Assembly (NCBI GenBank): GCA_964415605.1
Contig: CAYQBA010000190.1
Span: forward strand, 1 to 8,450
Source of the DNA: UCB3 sp964415605
GTDB taxonomy: Bacteria; Chloroflexota; Anaerolineae; Epilineales; Epilineaceae
DNA: 8,450 bases
Direction: 5' to 3'
The translations under genes and the position numbers were made by a program. Of this stretch, positions 1 to 6,949 are shown piece by piece. The notes beneath the pieces are model-generated. The model did not search any database and was not told the DNA's origin. It was given only the letters and a program-made list of their open reading frames with translations. Every line of letters starts with the position of its first letter. Positions within the stretch are counted from its first letter, which is position 1.

Positions 1-869
1 CCTCGCCGCTGGCCCGCCGCATCGCGCGCGAGCACGGCCTGTCGCTGGCAGGCCTGGCCGGCAGCGGCCCGAACGGCCGGGTGGTTCGCGACGACGTGGT
101 CGCGCTGCTGGCGCGTCCGGCGGACGTGACGCCGGCCGCGGTGGCGCCGGCGCCCGCCACGGCCACGGCGATCGCCGCTGGCGAGACCCGCGAAGCGCTC
201 TCGACCATCCGCCGGACCATCGCGCGCCGGCTGAGCGAGAGCTGGGTGGCGGCGCCGCACATCTTCGTCACGATGCCGATCGCGATGGACGCGGCCCTGG
301 ACCTGCGCGCGCGGGTCAACACGACCCTGGCGCCGACCGGCGTCAAGGTGTCGGTCAACGACGTCGTGGTCAAAGCCGTGGCGCACGCGCTGCGCCGGCA
401 CCCGCTCGTCAACGTCAGCTGGGACGACGGCGCGCGCGTGCGCCACGCACGCGTCAACATCGGCGTGGCCGTCGCGCTCGACGATGGGCTGATCACCTTG
501 ACGTTGGCGGACGCCGACCGCCGGCCGATCTCGGCGCTGGCGGCGGAGATCACCGACAAGGCGGAGCGGGCCCGCGCCGGGAAGCTCACGCCGGACGACC
601 TGGCGACGCCCAGCACCTTCACCGTCAGCAACCTGGGCATGTATGGCGTCGAGCAGTTCACCGCCATCATCAACCCGCCCGAGGCCTGCATCCTGGCGGT
701 CGGCGCCGCCACGCCCACCCCCGTCGTCGCCGACGGCCAGGTCGTCGTGCGCAGCGTCATGAAGGTGACGTTGTCAGCCGACCACCGCGTGGTCGACGGC
801 GCCGCCGCCGCCGAGTTCCTGGCGACGCTGAAGGAGACGCTCGAGAACCCGCTGGCGATGCTGGTGTAG
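1..869 (+). CDS. Dihydrolipoamide acyltransferase (E2), C-terminal part, 5' truncated by window edge
   Basis: This is the acyl-transferring core (E2) of a 2-oxoacid dehydrogenase complex, most likely pyruvate dehydrogenase. It moves the acyl group from a lipoyl arm to CoA. The frame is open from base 3, giving 288 visible residues, and the true start and lipoyl domain lie off the left edge. An in-frame GTG at 81 is not the start, because family sequence continues upstream of it. Bases 3-110 encode a peripheral subunit-binding (E3-binding) domain, recognisable from SPLARRIAREHG and GSGPNGRV. An Ala/Pro-rich linker follows to about base 200. The rest is the catalytic domain, with SNLGMYGVEQF and the active-site motif DHRVVDG, whose His is at 783-785 and Asp at 795-797. 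It ends at TAG, 40 bp before the E3 gene. Substrate (pyruvate, branched-chain or other 2-oxoacid) cannot be fixed without the E1 genes; acetyl is favoured by overall resemblance. Confidence 0.93.
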   Translation, partial: SPLARRIAREHGLSLAGLAGSGPNGRVVRDDVVALLARPADVTPAAVAPAPATATAIAAGETREALSTIRRTIARRLSESWVAAPHIFVTMPIAMDAALDLRARVNTTLAPTGVKVSVNDVVVKAVAHALRRHPLVNVSWDDGARVRHARVNIGVAVALDDGLITLTLADADRRPISALAAEITDKAERARAGKLTPDDLATPSTFTVSNLGMYGVEQFTAIINPPEACILAVGAATPTPVVADGQVVVRSVMKVTLSADHRVVDGAAAAEFLATLKETLENPLAMLV

Positions 870-909
870 CGCCCGCCGCACCCGAGATCACACGAGGAAG
901 TCAACACTC

Positions 910-2316
910 ATGGCAGATCGCTACGACGTCGCCATCATCGGCTCTGGCCCCGGCGGGTACGTCGCCGGCATCCGCGCCGGCCAGCTCGGCTTGAAGGCCG
1001 TCGTCATCGAGCGCGAGCCCAACCTGGGCGGGGTGTGCCTGAACTGGGGCTGCATCCCGACCAAGGCCCTGATCAAGAACGCCGAGATGGTGGCGTTCCT
1101 CAAGAAGCATGCCGCCGAGTTCGGCATCACCGTCAAGGACCCCGAGATCAGCTGGACCAAGGGCGTCGAGCGCTCCGGGCGGGTGGTGCAGCGGATGAAC
1201 CGCGGGGTCGCCGGGCTCCTGAAGAAGCACGGCTGCGCCGTCGTGCACGGATCGGCGCGCTTCGCCGACGCCGGCACGCTGGAGGTGGCGGGCGAGGGCG
1301 GCGCCACGACGCGCGTCGCGGCCTCGAACATCATCGTCGCCACCGGCTCGCGCTCGCGCATGCTGCCCGGCATCGAGGCCGACGGCGAGCGGATCCTCAC
1401 CAGCCGGCACGCCGTGCGGCTCGGCGCGGTGCCGAAACGGCTCCTGGTCATGGGCTCGGGCGCCGTGGGCATGGAGTTCGGGTACGTCTACAACGCCTAT
1501 GGCGCCGAGGTCACCATCATCGAGATGCTCGACCGCGTGCTGCCGCTCGAGGACCCCGATGCCGGCGCTCTGGTGCGCAAGGCGTTCGAGCGCTCGGGGA
1601 TCGACGTCCGCACCGGCACCAAGGTCGACGCCGTCGCCAAGACCAAGACCGGCGTGGCGCTGACCGTGTCGCCGGCGGCGGGGGGCGCCTCCGAGACGCT
1701 CGAGGGCGATCAGGTGCTCGTGGCCATCGGGCGGGCGCCGAACACCGAGGGCCTGGGGCTCGAAGCGGTCGGCGTCCAGACCGAGCGCGGCTTCGTCAAG
1801 GTCGACGCCGACCTGCGGTCCACCGTCCCGCACGTCTTTGCCATCGGCGACGTGGCCGGCCCGCCGATGCTGGCCCACAAGGCGATGCACGAGGGCGTGC
1901 AGGTGGTCGAGCACCTCGCCGGGCGCGAGACCCACCCGGTCGACGCCTCGTTCATCCCCAACTGCACCTACTGCCAGCCGCAGGTGGCGTCCATCGGCCT
2001 GACCGAGGCCCGGGCGCGCGAGGCCGGCCACGCCGTCAAGGTCAGCCAGTTCCCGTTCGTCGGGGTCGGCAAGTCGGTGGCGATCGGCGAGACCGAAGGC
2101 TGGGTCAAGATCGTGTCCGACGCCCGCTACGGCGAGATCCTCGGCGCCACGATCGTCGGGCCCGAGGCCACCGAGCTCATCCACGAGCTCGTGCTGGCCC
2201 GCACGGCCGAGCTCACGGCCGACGATCTGGCGGCGATGGTGCACGCCCACCCGACGCTGAGCGAGGCGGTCCACGAGGCCGCCCTCGGGGTCGTCGGCCT
2301 GCCGCTGCACATCTAG
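910..2316 (+). CDS. lpdA: Dihydrolipoamide dehydrogenase (E3)
   Basis: This FAD flavoenzyme reoxidises dihydrolipoyl groups on E2 and passes electrons to NAD+. Its 468 aa is the usual family length. The N-terminal FAD-binding motif GSGPGG lies at residues 11-16. The redox disulfide is C43/C48 in GGVCLNWGCIPTK. A second dinucleotide fold, GSGAVG, near residue 182 binds NAD. The second FAD motif, AIGDVAGPPMLAHKA, is near residue 315. The C-terminal dimerisation domain carries the catalytic pair H447/E452 in HPTLSE, equivalent to H444/E449 in the E. coli enzyme. ATG at 910 is supported by a GAGGAAG ribosome-binding site at 894-900 and by the FAD motif starting right after it. It lies 40 bp behind the E2 gene, the classical E2-E3 order, so the two are probably co-transcribed. 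All key residues are present. The long open frames antisense to it are GC-rich shadows. Confidence 0.97.
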   Translation: MADRYDVAIIGSGPGGYVAGIRAGQLGLKAVVIEREPNLGGVCLNWGCIPTKALIKNAEMVAFLKKHAAEFGITVKDPEISWTKGVERSGRVVQRMNRGVAGLLKKHGCAVVHGSARFADAGTLEVAGEGGATTRVAASNIIVATGSRSRMLPGIEADGERILTSRHAVRLGAVPKRLLVMGSGAVGMEFGYVYNAYGAEVTIIEMLDRVLPLEDPDAGALVRKAFERSGIDVRTGTKVDAVAKTKTGVALTVSPAAGGASETLEGDQVLVAIGRAPNTEGLGLEAVGVQTERGFVKVDADLRSTVPHVFAIGDVAGPPMLAHKAMHEGVQVVEHLAGRETHPVDASFIPNCTYCQPQVASIGLTEARAREAGHAVKVSQFPFVGVGKSVAIGETEGWVKIVSDARYGEILGATIVGPEATELIHELVLARTAELTADDLAAMVHAHPTLSEAVHEAALGVVGLPLHI

Positions 2317-2324
2317 CACGGGGA

Positions 2325-2345
2325 CGGCCGGCATCGGGCCGGCCG
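2325..2345 (+). terminator. GC-only hairpin between lpdA and pepA (possible attenuator or weak terminator)
   Basis: Starting 8 bases after the lpdA stop codon, CGGCCGGC (2325-2332) is perfectly complementary to GCCGGCCG (2338-2345) around the 5-base loop ATCGG. This makes an 8-bp stem of only G-C pairs. No T-run follows, so it is not a standard Rho-independent terminator. It could act as an RNA 3'-end stabiliser for the E2-lpdA message, a pause or attenuation site, or simply be chance in very GC-rich DNA. The inverted repeat is seen directly; any function is inferred. Confidence 0.35.
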
Positions 2346-2370
2346 CCCGCGAACCATCCCATCCATCCGA

Positions 2371-2382
2371 CCTCCCGGGAGG
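2371..2382 (+). promoter_or_regulatory. pepA ribosome-binding site inside a 12-bp perfect palindrome
   Basis: CCTCCCGGGAGG is its own reverse complement. Its right half, GGGAGG (2377-2382), is a near-ideal Shine-Dalgarno sequence five bases ahead of the pepA ATG at 2388, and this fixes the start. The left half is an anti-Shine-Dalgarno sequence that could pair with it, as a 4-bp stem with a CCGG loop or between two transcripts. The ribosome-binding role is well supported; regulation by pairing is speculative. Confidence 0.7.
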
Positions 2383-2387
2383 CCAGC

Positions 2388-3905
2388 ATGCAGGTCAAGG
2401 TGATCCAGGGCGCCATCCAGGACGTGGCCGCCGACGCCGTCGTCGTCAACCTGTTCCAGGACGTGGCCGAGCCGGGCGGCGCCACGGGCGCGCTGGACGC
2501 CGCCCTCGGCGGCCAGATCCGCGACGTCCTGGCCACCGGCGACTTCAAGGGCAAGTTGGGCGAGACGCTCGTGCTGTACGCCCGGGGCGGCCTGGGCGCG
2601 CCGCGGGTCGTGCTGGCCGGGCTTGGGCCGCGCGACGCGTTCGGGCTGGATGCATCGCGCCGGGCCTCGGCCGCCGCGGTCAAGGCCGCGCGCGACCGCG
2701 GGGCCGCCGCCGTGGCGACCATCGTCCACGGCGCCGGCATCGGGGGGCTCGACGCCGCCGCGGCCGCCCAGGCGACCGTCGAGGGCGCCTTGCTGGGCGC
2801 GTACACCTTCGATGCGTACAAGTCCGACAAGGCCGCGGCGGCGGGCGAGAACGGCTCGGCCCCGTCGCTCACCGTCGTCGAGGTCGACGACGCGCGCCTC
2901 GAGGCGGTGCGGGCGGGCGCGGCGGCCGGCGAAGCCGTGGCGGCCGGCGTGGCCCTCGCCCGCGACCTGGCCAACCACCCCGGCAACGTCGCCACGCCGG
3001 CCTACCTGGCCGACGCGGCCGAGGATCTCGGCGAGCGGCACGCCATGCGGGTCGAGACGTGGGGCCGCAAGCGGATCGTCAAGGAGGGCATGGGGGCGCT
3101 CGCCAGCGTGGCCGCCGGCAGCCAGACGCCGCCGCGCTTCATCGTGATCGAGCACGCGCCCCCGGGCACCGAGGACGCGGCGCCCTACGTCCTGGCCGGC
3201 AAGGCCGTGACCTTCGACAGCGGCGGGATCTCGATCAAGCCGGGCCTGCGGATGGGCGCCATGAAGTACGACATGGCCGGCGGCGCGGCGGTGCTGGGGG
3301 CCATGGAGGCGATCGGGCGCCTCGGGCTCCCGCGGCGCGTCATCGGGCTCATCGGCGCCACCGAGAACCTGCCCAGCGGCACCGCCACCAAGCCCGGCGA
3401 CATCGTCACCGCCCGCAACGGCACCACGATCGAGGTGCTCAACACCGACGCCGAGGGCCGCATGGTGCTGGCGGACGTCCTGAGCTACGCACAGGACCTG
3501 GCGCCCGCCGCGGTTGTGGACCTGGCCACCCTGACGGGCGCGATCGTCATCGCGCTCGGTCCGGGGGCGGCCGGGATGTTCCCCAACGACGACGGGCTGG
3601 CCGCGGCGCTCGAGGCGGCCGGCGAGGCCACCGGCGAACGGGTATGGCGGATGCCGATGTGGGACGACCCGTACGCCGGCATGATCAAGAGCGACGTGGC
3701 CGACATCAAGAACACCGCCGACACGAGCCCGGCCGCCGCCGGGGCGATCTTCGGGGCCAAGTTCCTGCAGCGGTTCGTGCGCTTCCCGTGGGCCCACCTC
3801 GACATCGCGGCGGTGGCCTGGGACGCCAAGGACAACCCGTACTTGCCCAAGGGCGCCACCGGCTGGGGCGTGCGGCTGCTGGTGGCCTGGCTCAGGAGCG
3901 TGTGA
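2388..3905 (+). CDS. pepA: Leucyl aminopeptidase, peptidase family M17
   Basis: This cytosolic two-metal aminopeptidase removes N-terminal residues from peptides and serves in peptide turnover. At 505 aa it matches the family (E. coli PepA is 503). The N-terminal domain (about residues 1-170) is Ala/Gly-rich and variable; the catalytic domain follows. All metal and active-site residues are visible: K272 and D277 in GKAVTFDSGG, K284 in ISIKP, D295 in MKYDMAGG, and D354, E356 and R358 in the family signature NTDAEGR. These align to E. coli K270, D275, K282, D293, D352, E354 and R356 with a constant offset of two. ATG 2388 has a strong GGGAGG site five bases upstream. The frame is also open far upstream through lpdA, but that stretch is Arg-rich shadow. 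The stop overlaps the lipA start in TGATG, implying translational coupling. E. coli PepA also binds DNA (Xer recombination, carAB control); nothing here shows whether this one does. Confidence 0.96.
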   Translation: MQVKVIQGAIQDVAADAVVVNLFQDVAEPGGATGALDAALGGQIRDVLATGDFKGKLGETLVLYARGGLGAPRVVLAGLGPRDAFGLDASRRASAAAVKAARDRGAAAVATIVHGAGIGGLDAAAAAQATVEGALLGAYTFDAYKSDKAAAAGENGSAPSLTVVEVDDARLEAVRAGAAAGEAVAAGVALARDLANHPGNVATPAYLADAAEDLGERHAMRVETWGRKRIVKEGMGALASVAAGSQTPPRFIVIEHAPPGTEDAAPYVLAGKAVTFDSGGISIKPGLRMGAMKYDMAGGAAVLGAMEAIGRLGLPRRVIGLIGATENLPSGTATKPGDIVTARNGTTIEVLNTDAEGRMVLADVLSYAQDLAPAAVVDLATLTGAIVIALGPGAAGMFPNDDGLAAALEAAGEATGERVWRMPMWDDPYAGMIKSDVADIKNTADTSPAAAGAIFGAKFLQRFVRFPWAHLDIAAVAWDAKDNPYLPKGATGWGVRLLVAWLRSV

Positions 3906-4936
3906 TGCTCATCGCGCCCGACCAGATCCCAACCGGCGAGCCCCTGCCGTTCCGCCACCGGCGGCCGGCGTGGCTCAAGGTGCGCGCGCCGTGGGGCGAC
4001 ACGTTTCAGGACGTCCACCACACCGTGCGCGGCAACGGCCTGCACACCGTGTGCGAGGAGGCCCGCTGCCCGAACATCGGCGAGTGCTGGGGGGCCGGCA
4101 CGGCCACGTTCCTGATCATGGGCGACACCTGCACGCGCAGCTGCGGGTTCTGCGCCATCAAGACCGGCCGGCCCACGATGCTGGACGTCCACGAGCCCGA
4201 GCGGGTGGCCCGCGCCATCCAGGCGATGCAGGTCACCCACGCCGTCATCACGTCGGTCAACCGCGACGAGCTGCCCGACGGCGGCGCCGCCATCTTCGCC
4301 CGGACCATCACGCGCACCCGGACGCTGACGCCGGGCTGCTCGATCGAGGTCCTCATCCCGGACTTCCGCGGCGATCGCGCGGCGCTGCAGGTCGTCATGG
4401 ACGCCCGCCCCGAGATCCTCAACCACAATCTCGAGACCGTTCCCCGCCTTTACCGGACCGTCCGCCCCCAGGCCATCTACCGGCGCTCGCTGGACATCCT
4501 GGCCTGGGCCAAGGCGATGGATCCGAGCGTCCTGACCAAGACCGGCATCATGGTCGGGCTGGGCGAGACGTGGGACGAGCTCGACCGGCTGATGCGCGAC
4601 CTCGTCGCCGCCGGCGTCGACATCTTCACCGTCGGCCAGTACCTCCGGCCCACCGAGGCCCACCTCCCGATCGCCCGCTACTACGATCCGGGCGAGTTCG
4701 ACCGCATCCGCGACCACGGGCTCGCGCTCGGCCTGCGCTGGGTCGAGTCGGGGCCGCTCGTGCGCAGCTCGTACCACGCCGAGCAGCAGGTGGCGCGCCT
4801 GAGCTCGCGCAGCCCGCACGCCGCCGGCGCGGGGTCCGGCCAAGCCGCGCCGCGTGGCGCCGGCCTGCGCGGCAGCTACTTCGCGCCCGCCGAGCTCGAG
4901 GCGCTCCTGCCGGTCGGCGGCGGATCCGGGGAGTGA
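3905..4936 (+). CDS. lipA: Lipoyl synthase (radical SAM) with C-terminal extension
   Basis: This radical SAM enzyme inserts two sulfurs into octanoyl groups on lipoyl domains, making the cofactor used by E2. The protein has 343 aa. The auxiliary cluster motif is C50, C55, C61 (CEEARCPNIGEC). The radical SAM cluster motif is C76, C80, C83 (CTRSCGFC). ILNHNLET, the TKTGIMVGLGE stretch and VGQYLRPT are family hallmarks. RSSYHA at 287-292 supplies the Ser that ligates the auxiliary cluster. Most family members end soon after this motif, but here 51 further residues follow, rich in Ala, Gly and Ser and ending in an SYFAPAELEALLP segment. The ATG at 3905 shares its A with the pepA stop, and AGGAG at 3894-3898 lies six bases ahead; an in-frame GTG at 3902 is a weaker alternative. 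The link to E2/E3 is functional. No lipB or lplA partner is in view. Confidence 0.97.
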   Translation: MLIAPDQIPTGEPLPFRHRRPAWLKVRAPWGDTFQDVHHTVRGNGLHTVCEEARCPNIGECWGAGTATFLIMGDTCTRSCGFCAIKTGRPTMLDVHEPERVARAIQAMQVTHAVITSVNRDELPDGGAAIFARTITRTRTLTPGCSIEVLIPDFRGDRAALQVVMDARPEILNHNLETVPRLYRTVRPQAIYRRSLDILAWAKAMDPSVLTKTGIMVGLGETWDELDRLMRDLVAAGVDIFTVGQYLRPTEAHLPIARYYDPGEFDRIRDHGLALGLRWVESGPLVRSSYHAEQQVARLSSRSPHAAGAGSGQAAPRGAGLRGSYFAPAELEALLPVGGGSGE

Positions 4937-5874
4937 CGGGCGCCGGCGAGCCGGGACGGGCGGAGGCCCGCACGCGCGCGGCAGACCCAGACACGCCGGC
5001 CGCCCCAGCGTCGGCCGGCAAGGAGCCTGCGCCACCCCGCATCGACCTCCACACCCACACCACGGCGTCCGACGGGTCGCTCGCCCCGCGTGAGCTCGTG
5101 GCCCTGGCCGCGGCGGGGGGCGTCACGCACCTGGCCGTCACCGATCACGACACCACGGCCGGGCTCGCCGCAGCCGAGGCCGAGGCGCGGGCGCGCGGGA
5201 TCGCGTTCGTGACCGGCATCGAGCTGAGCTCCGAAGCCGACGGCATCGCCACCGACATCCTGGGCTACTTCATCGATCCCGCCGCCCCGGCGCTCCAGGC
5301 CGTGCTGGCGCGCATCCGCGACGTTCGCCAGGCGCGGGCCGCCACGATGGTCGCGCGGCTGCGGGACCTCGGGGCGCCGATCACCCTGGACGACGTGCAC
5401 GCGTTCGCCGGGCCCGACACCGCCGTCGCGCGCCCCCACGTGGCGCGGGCGCTGGTCGCCGCGGGCTTCGTCGCCGACGTGCCCGAGGCCTTCCGGCGCT
5501 ACATCGGCCGCCACGGCCCCGCTTACGCCGAGCGCTACAAGCTGACGCCGGCCGAGGCCTGCGGGTTGATCCGGGCCGCCGGCGGCGTGCCGGTGGTCGC
5601 CCACCCGACGCCGCCCGGCAACCCGTTCTCCGACCCGAAGCACCTGCGCACCTACCTCCCGCCGCTCGTCGAGGCCGGCCTGGGCGGCCTGGAGTGCCAC
5701 TACCCCGGCTACACCCGCCGGGTCAGCCGGTGGCTCGAAGCGCTGGCATGGCACTTCAAGCTGGTGCCGACCGGCGGCACGGACTACCACGGGCCGTGGC
5801 GCGCTTCCCCGGCGCCCGGCACGGTCGACGTCCCGCCCGACACGGTCGCGCGCCTGGCGGCAGCCCGCCGATGA
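4933..5874 (+). CDS. PHP-domain metal-dependent phosphoesterase (TrpH/YciV-like)
   Basis: This is a predicted cytosolic phosphoesterase of the PHP superfamily, 313 aa. Family members related to E. coli YciV (RNase AM) hydrolyse nucleoside 3',5'-bisphosphates and trim 5' ends of RNA; that activity is inferred here. Metal-binding residues are in the expected order: H40 and H42 with D47 (LHTHTTASDG), D71-H72 (TDHD), E97 (GIELSSE), H224 (VAHP), H256 (ECHYPGYT), and D284 with H286 (GGTDYHG). The insert with ARPHVARALV and YKLTPAEA is typical of the YciV-like group. The first 36 residues are a disordered-looking Ala/Pro/Arg-rich leader without hydrophobic core, not a signal peptide. The GTG start at 4933 overlaps the lipA stop by four bases (GTGA); no other ATG, GTG or TTG occurs in frame before the PHP motif, and the ribosome site is weak, so coupling is likely. 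Substrate is unknown; other PHP phosphatases, such as histidinol-phosphatase, are less similar. Confidence 0.85.
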   Translation: MTGAGEPGRAEARTRAADPDTPAAPASAGKEPAPPRIDLHTHTTASDGSLAPRELVALAAAGGVTHLAVTDHDTTAGLAAAEAEARARGIAFVTGIELSSEADGIATDILGYFIDPAAPALQAVLARIRDVRQARAATMVARLRDLGAPITLDDVHAFAGPDTAVARPHVARALVAAGFVADVPEAFRRYIGRHGPAYAERYKLTPAEACGLIRAAGGVPVVAHPTPPGNPFSDPKHLRTYLPPLVEAGLGGLECHYPGYTRRVSRWLEALAWHFKLVPTGGTDYHGPWRASPAPGTVDVPPDTVARLAAARR

Positions 5875-6944
5875 CGCCCGCCCGCCCGGTCCTCGGCATC
5901 GAGACGAGCTGTGACGAGACAGCGGCCGCCGTCGTGGCGCACGGGCGCGTGGTCCTGTCCAACGTCGTGGCCAGCCAGAGCGCCCTCCACGCCCCCTACG
6001 GCGGCGTCTTCCCGGAGGTCGCCTCGCGGCAGCACATCCGCGACATCGGGCCGGTCATCCGCCAGGCGCTGGCCGGCGCCGGCGTCGGGCTCGACGACCT
6101 CGCCGCCGTGGCCGTCACGCATGGGCCCGGGCTGGCCGGATCGCTCCTGGTCGGCGTCAGCGCCGCCAAGGGGTTGGCCCTGGCGCGCGGGCTGCCGCTC
6201 GTCGGCGTCAACCACATGCACGGGCACCTGTACTCGAACTGGCTGCACGTCGCGGGGCGCATCCGCGGGCCGGGAGACGTCCCGGCGGGCTTCGACCCGA
6301 CCGCCGCGCGGTGGGCCGACGATCCGCCGTTCCCCCACGTCCTGCTCACGGTGTCGGGCGGGCACACCGACATCGTCCACGTCCGCGGCCACGGCGACTA
6401 CCGGATGCTGGGCGCCACGCTCGACGACGCCGCCGGCGAGGCGTTCGACAAGGCGGCGCGCATGCTCGGCCTCGGCTACCCCGGCGGGCCGGCGATCGAG
6501 GCCGCGGCCGCCGCGGGCAGCGGCCATCCGGCCATCCGCCTCCCGGTGGCCGACACGCCGTCGCCGCTCGACTTCAGCTTCAGCGGCCTCAAGACGGCGG
6601 TGCGCCGGCGGGTCGAGGCGGCCGCGGCGCGCGGCGAGCCCATCCCGGTGGCGGCGCTGGCGGCCGGCTTCCAGGCGGCCGTCGTCGACGCGCTCGTCGG
6701 CCGGGTCCGGCGCGCTGTCGCCGCCGTGCCGGCCGAGGCGGTGCTGGTCGCCGGCGGCGTCTCGGCCAACACGGCGCTGCGGTCGGCCCTGGCCGCCGCG
6801 GTCGACCTGCCGGTGCGCGTCCCCCCGCTGGCGCTGTGCACCGACAACGCCGCGATGATCGCCGCGGCGGGCCACTTCGCGCTTTGCGCCGGCCGGCGGG
6901 ACGGGCTGGACCTCGACGTCGAGCCGGGGCTGGCGATGGCGTGA
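5871..6944 (+). CDS. tsaD: tRNA N6-adenosine threonylcarbamoyltransferase TsaD
   Basis: This enzyme transfers threonylcarbamoyl from the TsaC product to A37 of ANN-decoding tRNAs (t6A), working with TsaB and TsaE. It has 357 aa. Visible hallmarks are GIETSCDET at the N-terminus, the metal ligands H115 and H119 (NHMHGH), SGGHTD, GEAFDKAARMLGLGYPGGP, DFSFSGLKTAVRR, VAGGVSANTALR, and metal ligand D325 in TDNAAM. The E. coli equivalents are H111, H115 and D300. It is about 20 residues longer than E. coli TsaD, mainly from extra sequence between NHMHGH and SGGHT (roughly residues 124-146). ATG 5871 overlaps the stop of the PHP gene by four bases (ATGA) and only a weak GGCGG lies upstream, which suggests translational coupling. 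tsaB, tsaC and tsaE are not in the window. The gene ends 2 bp from the converging transporter ATPase gene. Confidence 0.97.
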   Translation: MTPARPVLGIETSCDETAAAVVAHGRVVLSNVVASQSALHAPYGGVFPEVASRQHIRDIGPVIRQALAGAGVGLDDLAAVAVTHGPGLAGSLLVGVSAAKGLALARGLPLVGVNHMHGHLYSNWLHVAGRIRGPGDVPAGFDPTAARWADDPPFPHVLLTVSGGHTDIVHVRGHGDYRMLGATLDDAAGEAFDKAARMLGLGYPGGPAIEAAAAAGSGHPAIRLPVADTPSPLDFSFSGLKTAVRRRVEAAAARGEPIPVAALAAGFQAAVVDALVGRVRRAVAAVPAEAVLVAGGVSANTALRSALAAAVDLPVRVPPLALCTDNAAMIAAAGHFALCAGRRDGLDLDVEPGLAMA

Positions 6945-6949
6945 CGTCA
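6942..6949. other. Convergent stop codons forming the palindrome TGACGTCA
   Basis: The tsaD stop (TGA, 6942-6944) and the stop of the opposing ATPase gene (TGA on the minus strand, 6947-6949) are separated by CG. Together they make a perfect 8-bp palindrome. There is no room for a terminator between the genes, so transcripts from both sides probably run into the opposite gene. The sequence is seen directly; the read-through is inferred. Confidence 0.8.

Noticed and set aside
111..200. Ala/Pro/Thr-rich low-complexity stretch in E2 as a possible repeat or frameshift
   Set aside because: Flexible Ala/Pro linkers between the E3-binding and catalytic domains are normal in E2, and the frame is continuous on both sides.
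901..2334. 477-codon open frame antisense to lpdA
   Set aside because: It mirrors lpdA almost exactly, is rich in Arg, Gly, His and Asp with no recognisable domain, and arises because stop codons are rare in such GC-rich DNA.
2352..2370. Short CATCC-like direct repeat ahead of pepA
   Set aside because: Only about three imperfect units; too short to separate from chance, and no known element matches.
1035..2387. Apparent 451-residue N-terminal extension of PepA, a long frame running through lpdA into pepA
   Set aside because: The upstream part is an Arg-rich +1/+2 shadow of lpdA. PepA has its own strong ribosome-binding site and normal family length from 2388.
2313..3797. 494-codon open frame antisense to pepA
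   Set aside because: Composition is typical of a GC shadow (His, Arg, Gly, Val-rich), with no domain or plausible start context; the sense strand carries an intact M17 peptidase.
3485..5035. 516-codon open frame antisense to pepA and lipA
   Set aside because: It spans the junction of two certain sense genes and shows no family motif; shadow.
5784..6875. 363-codon open frame antisense to tsaD
   Set aside because: Same Arg/Gly/Asp-rich shadow pattern; tsaD on the other strand has every hallmark motif.
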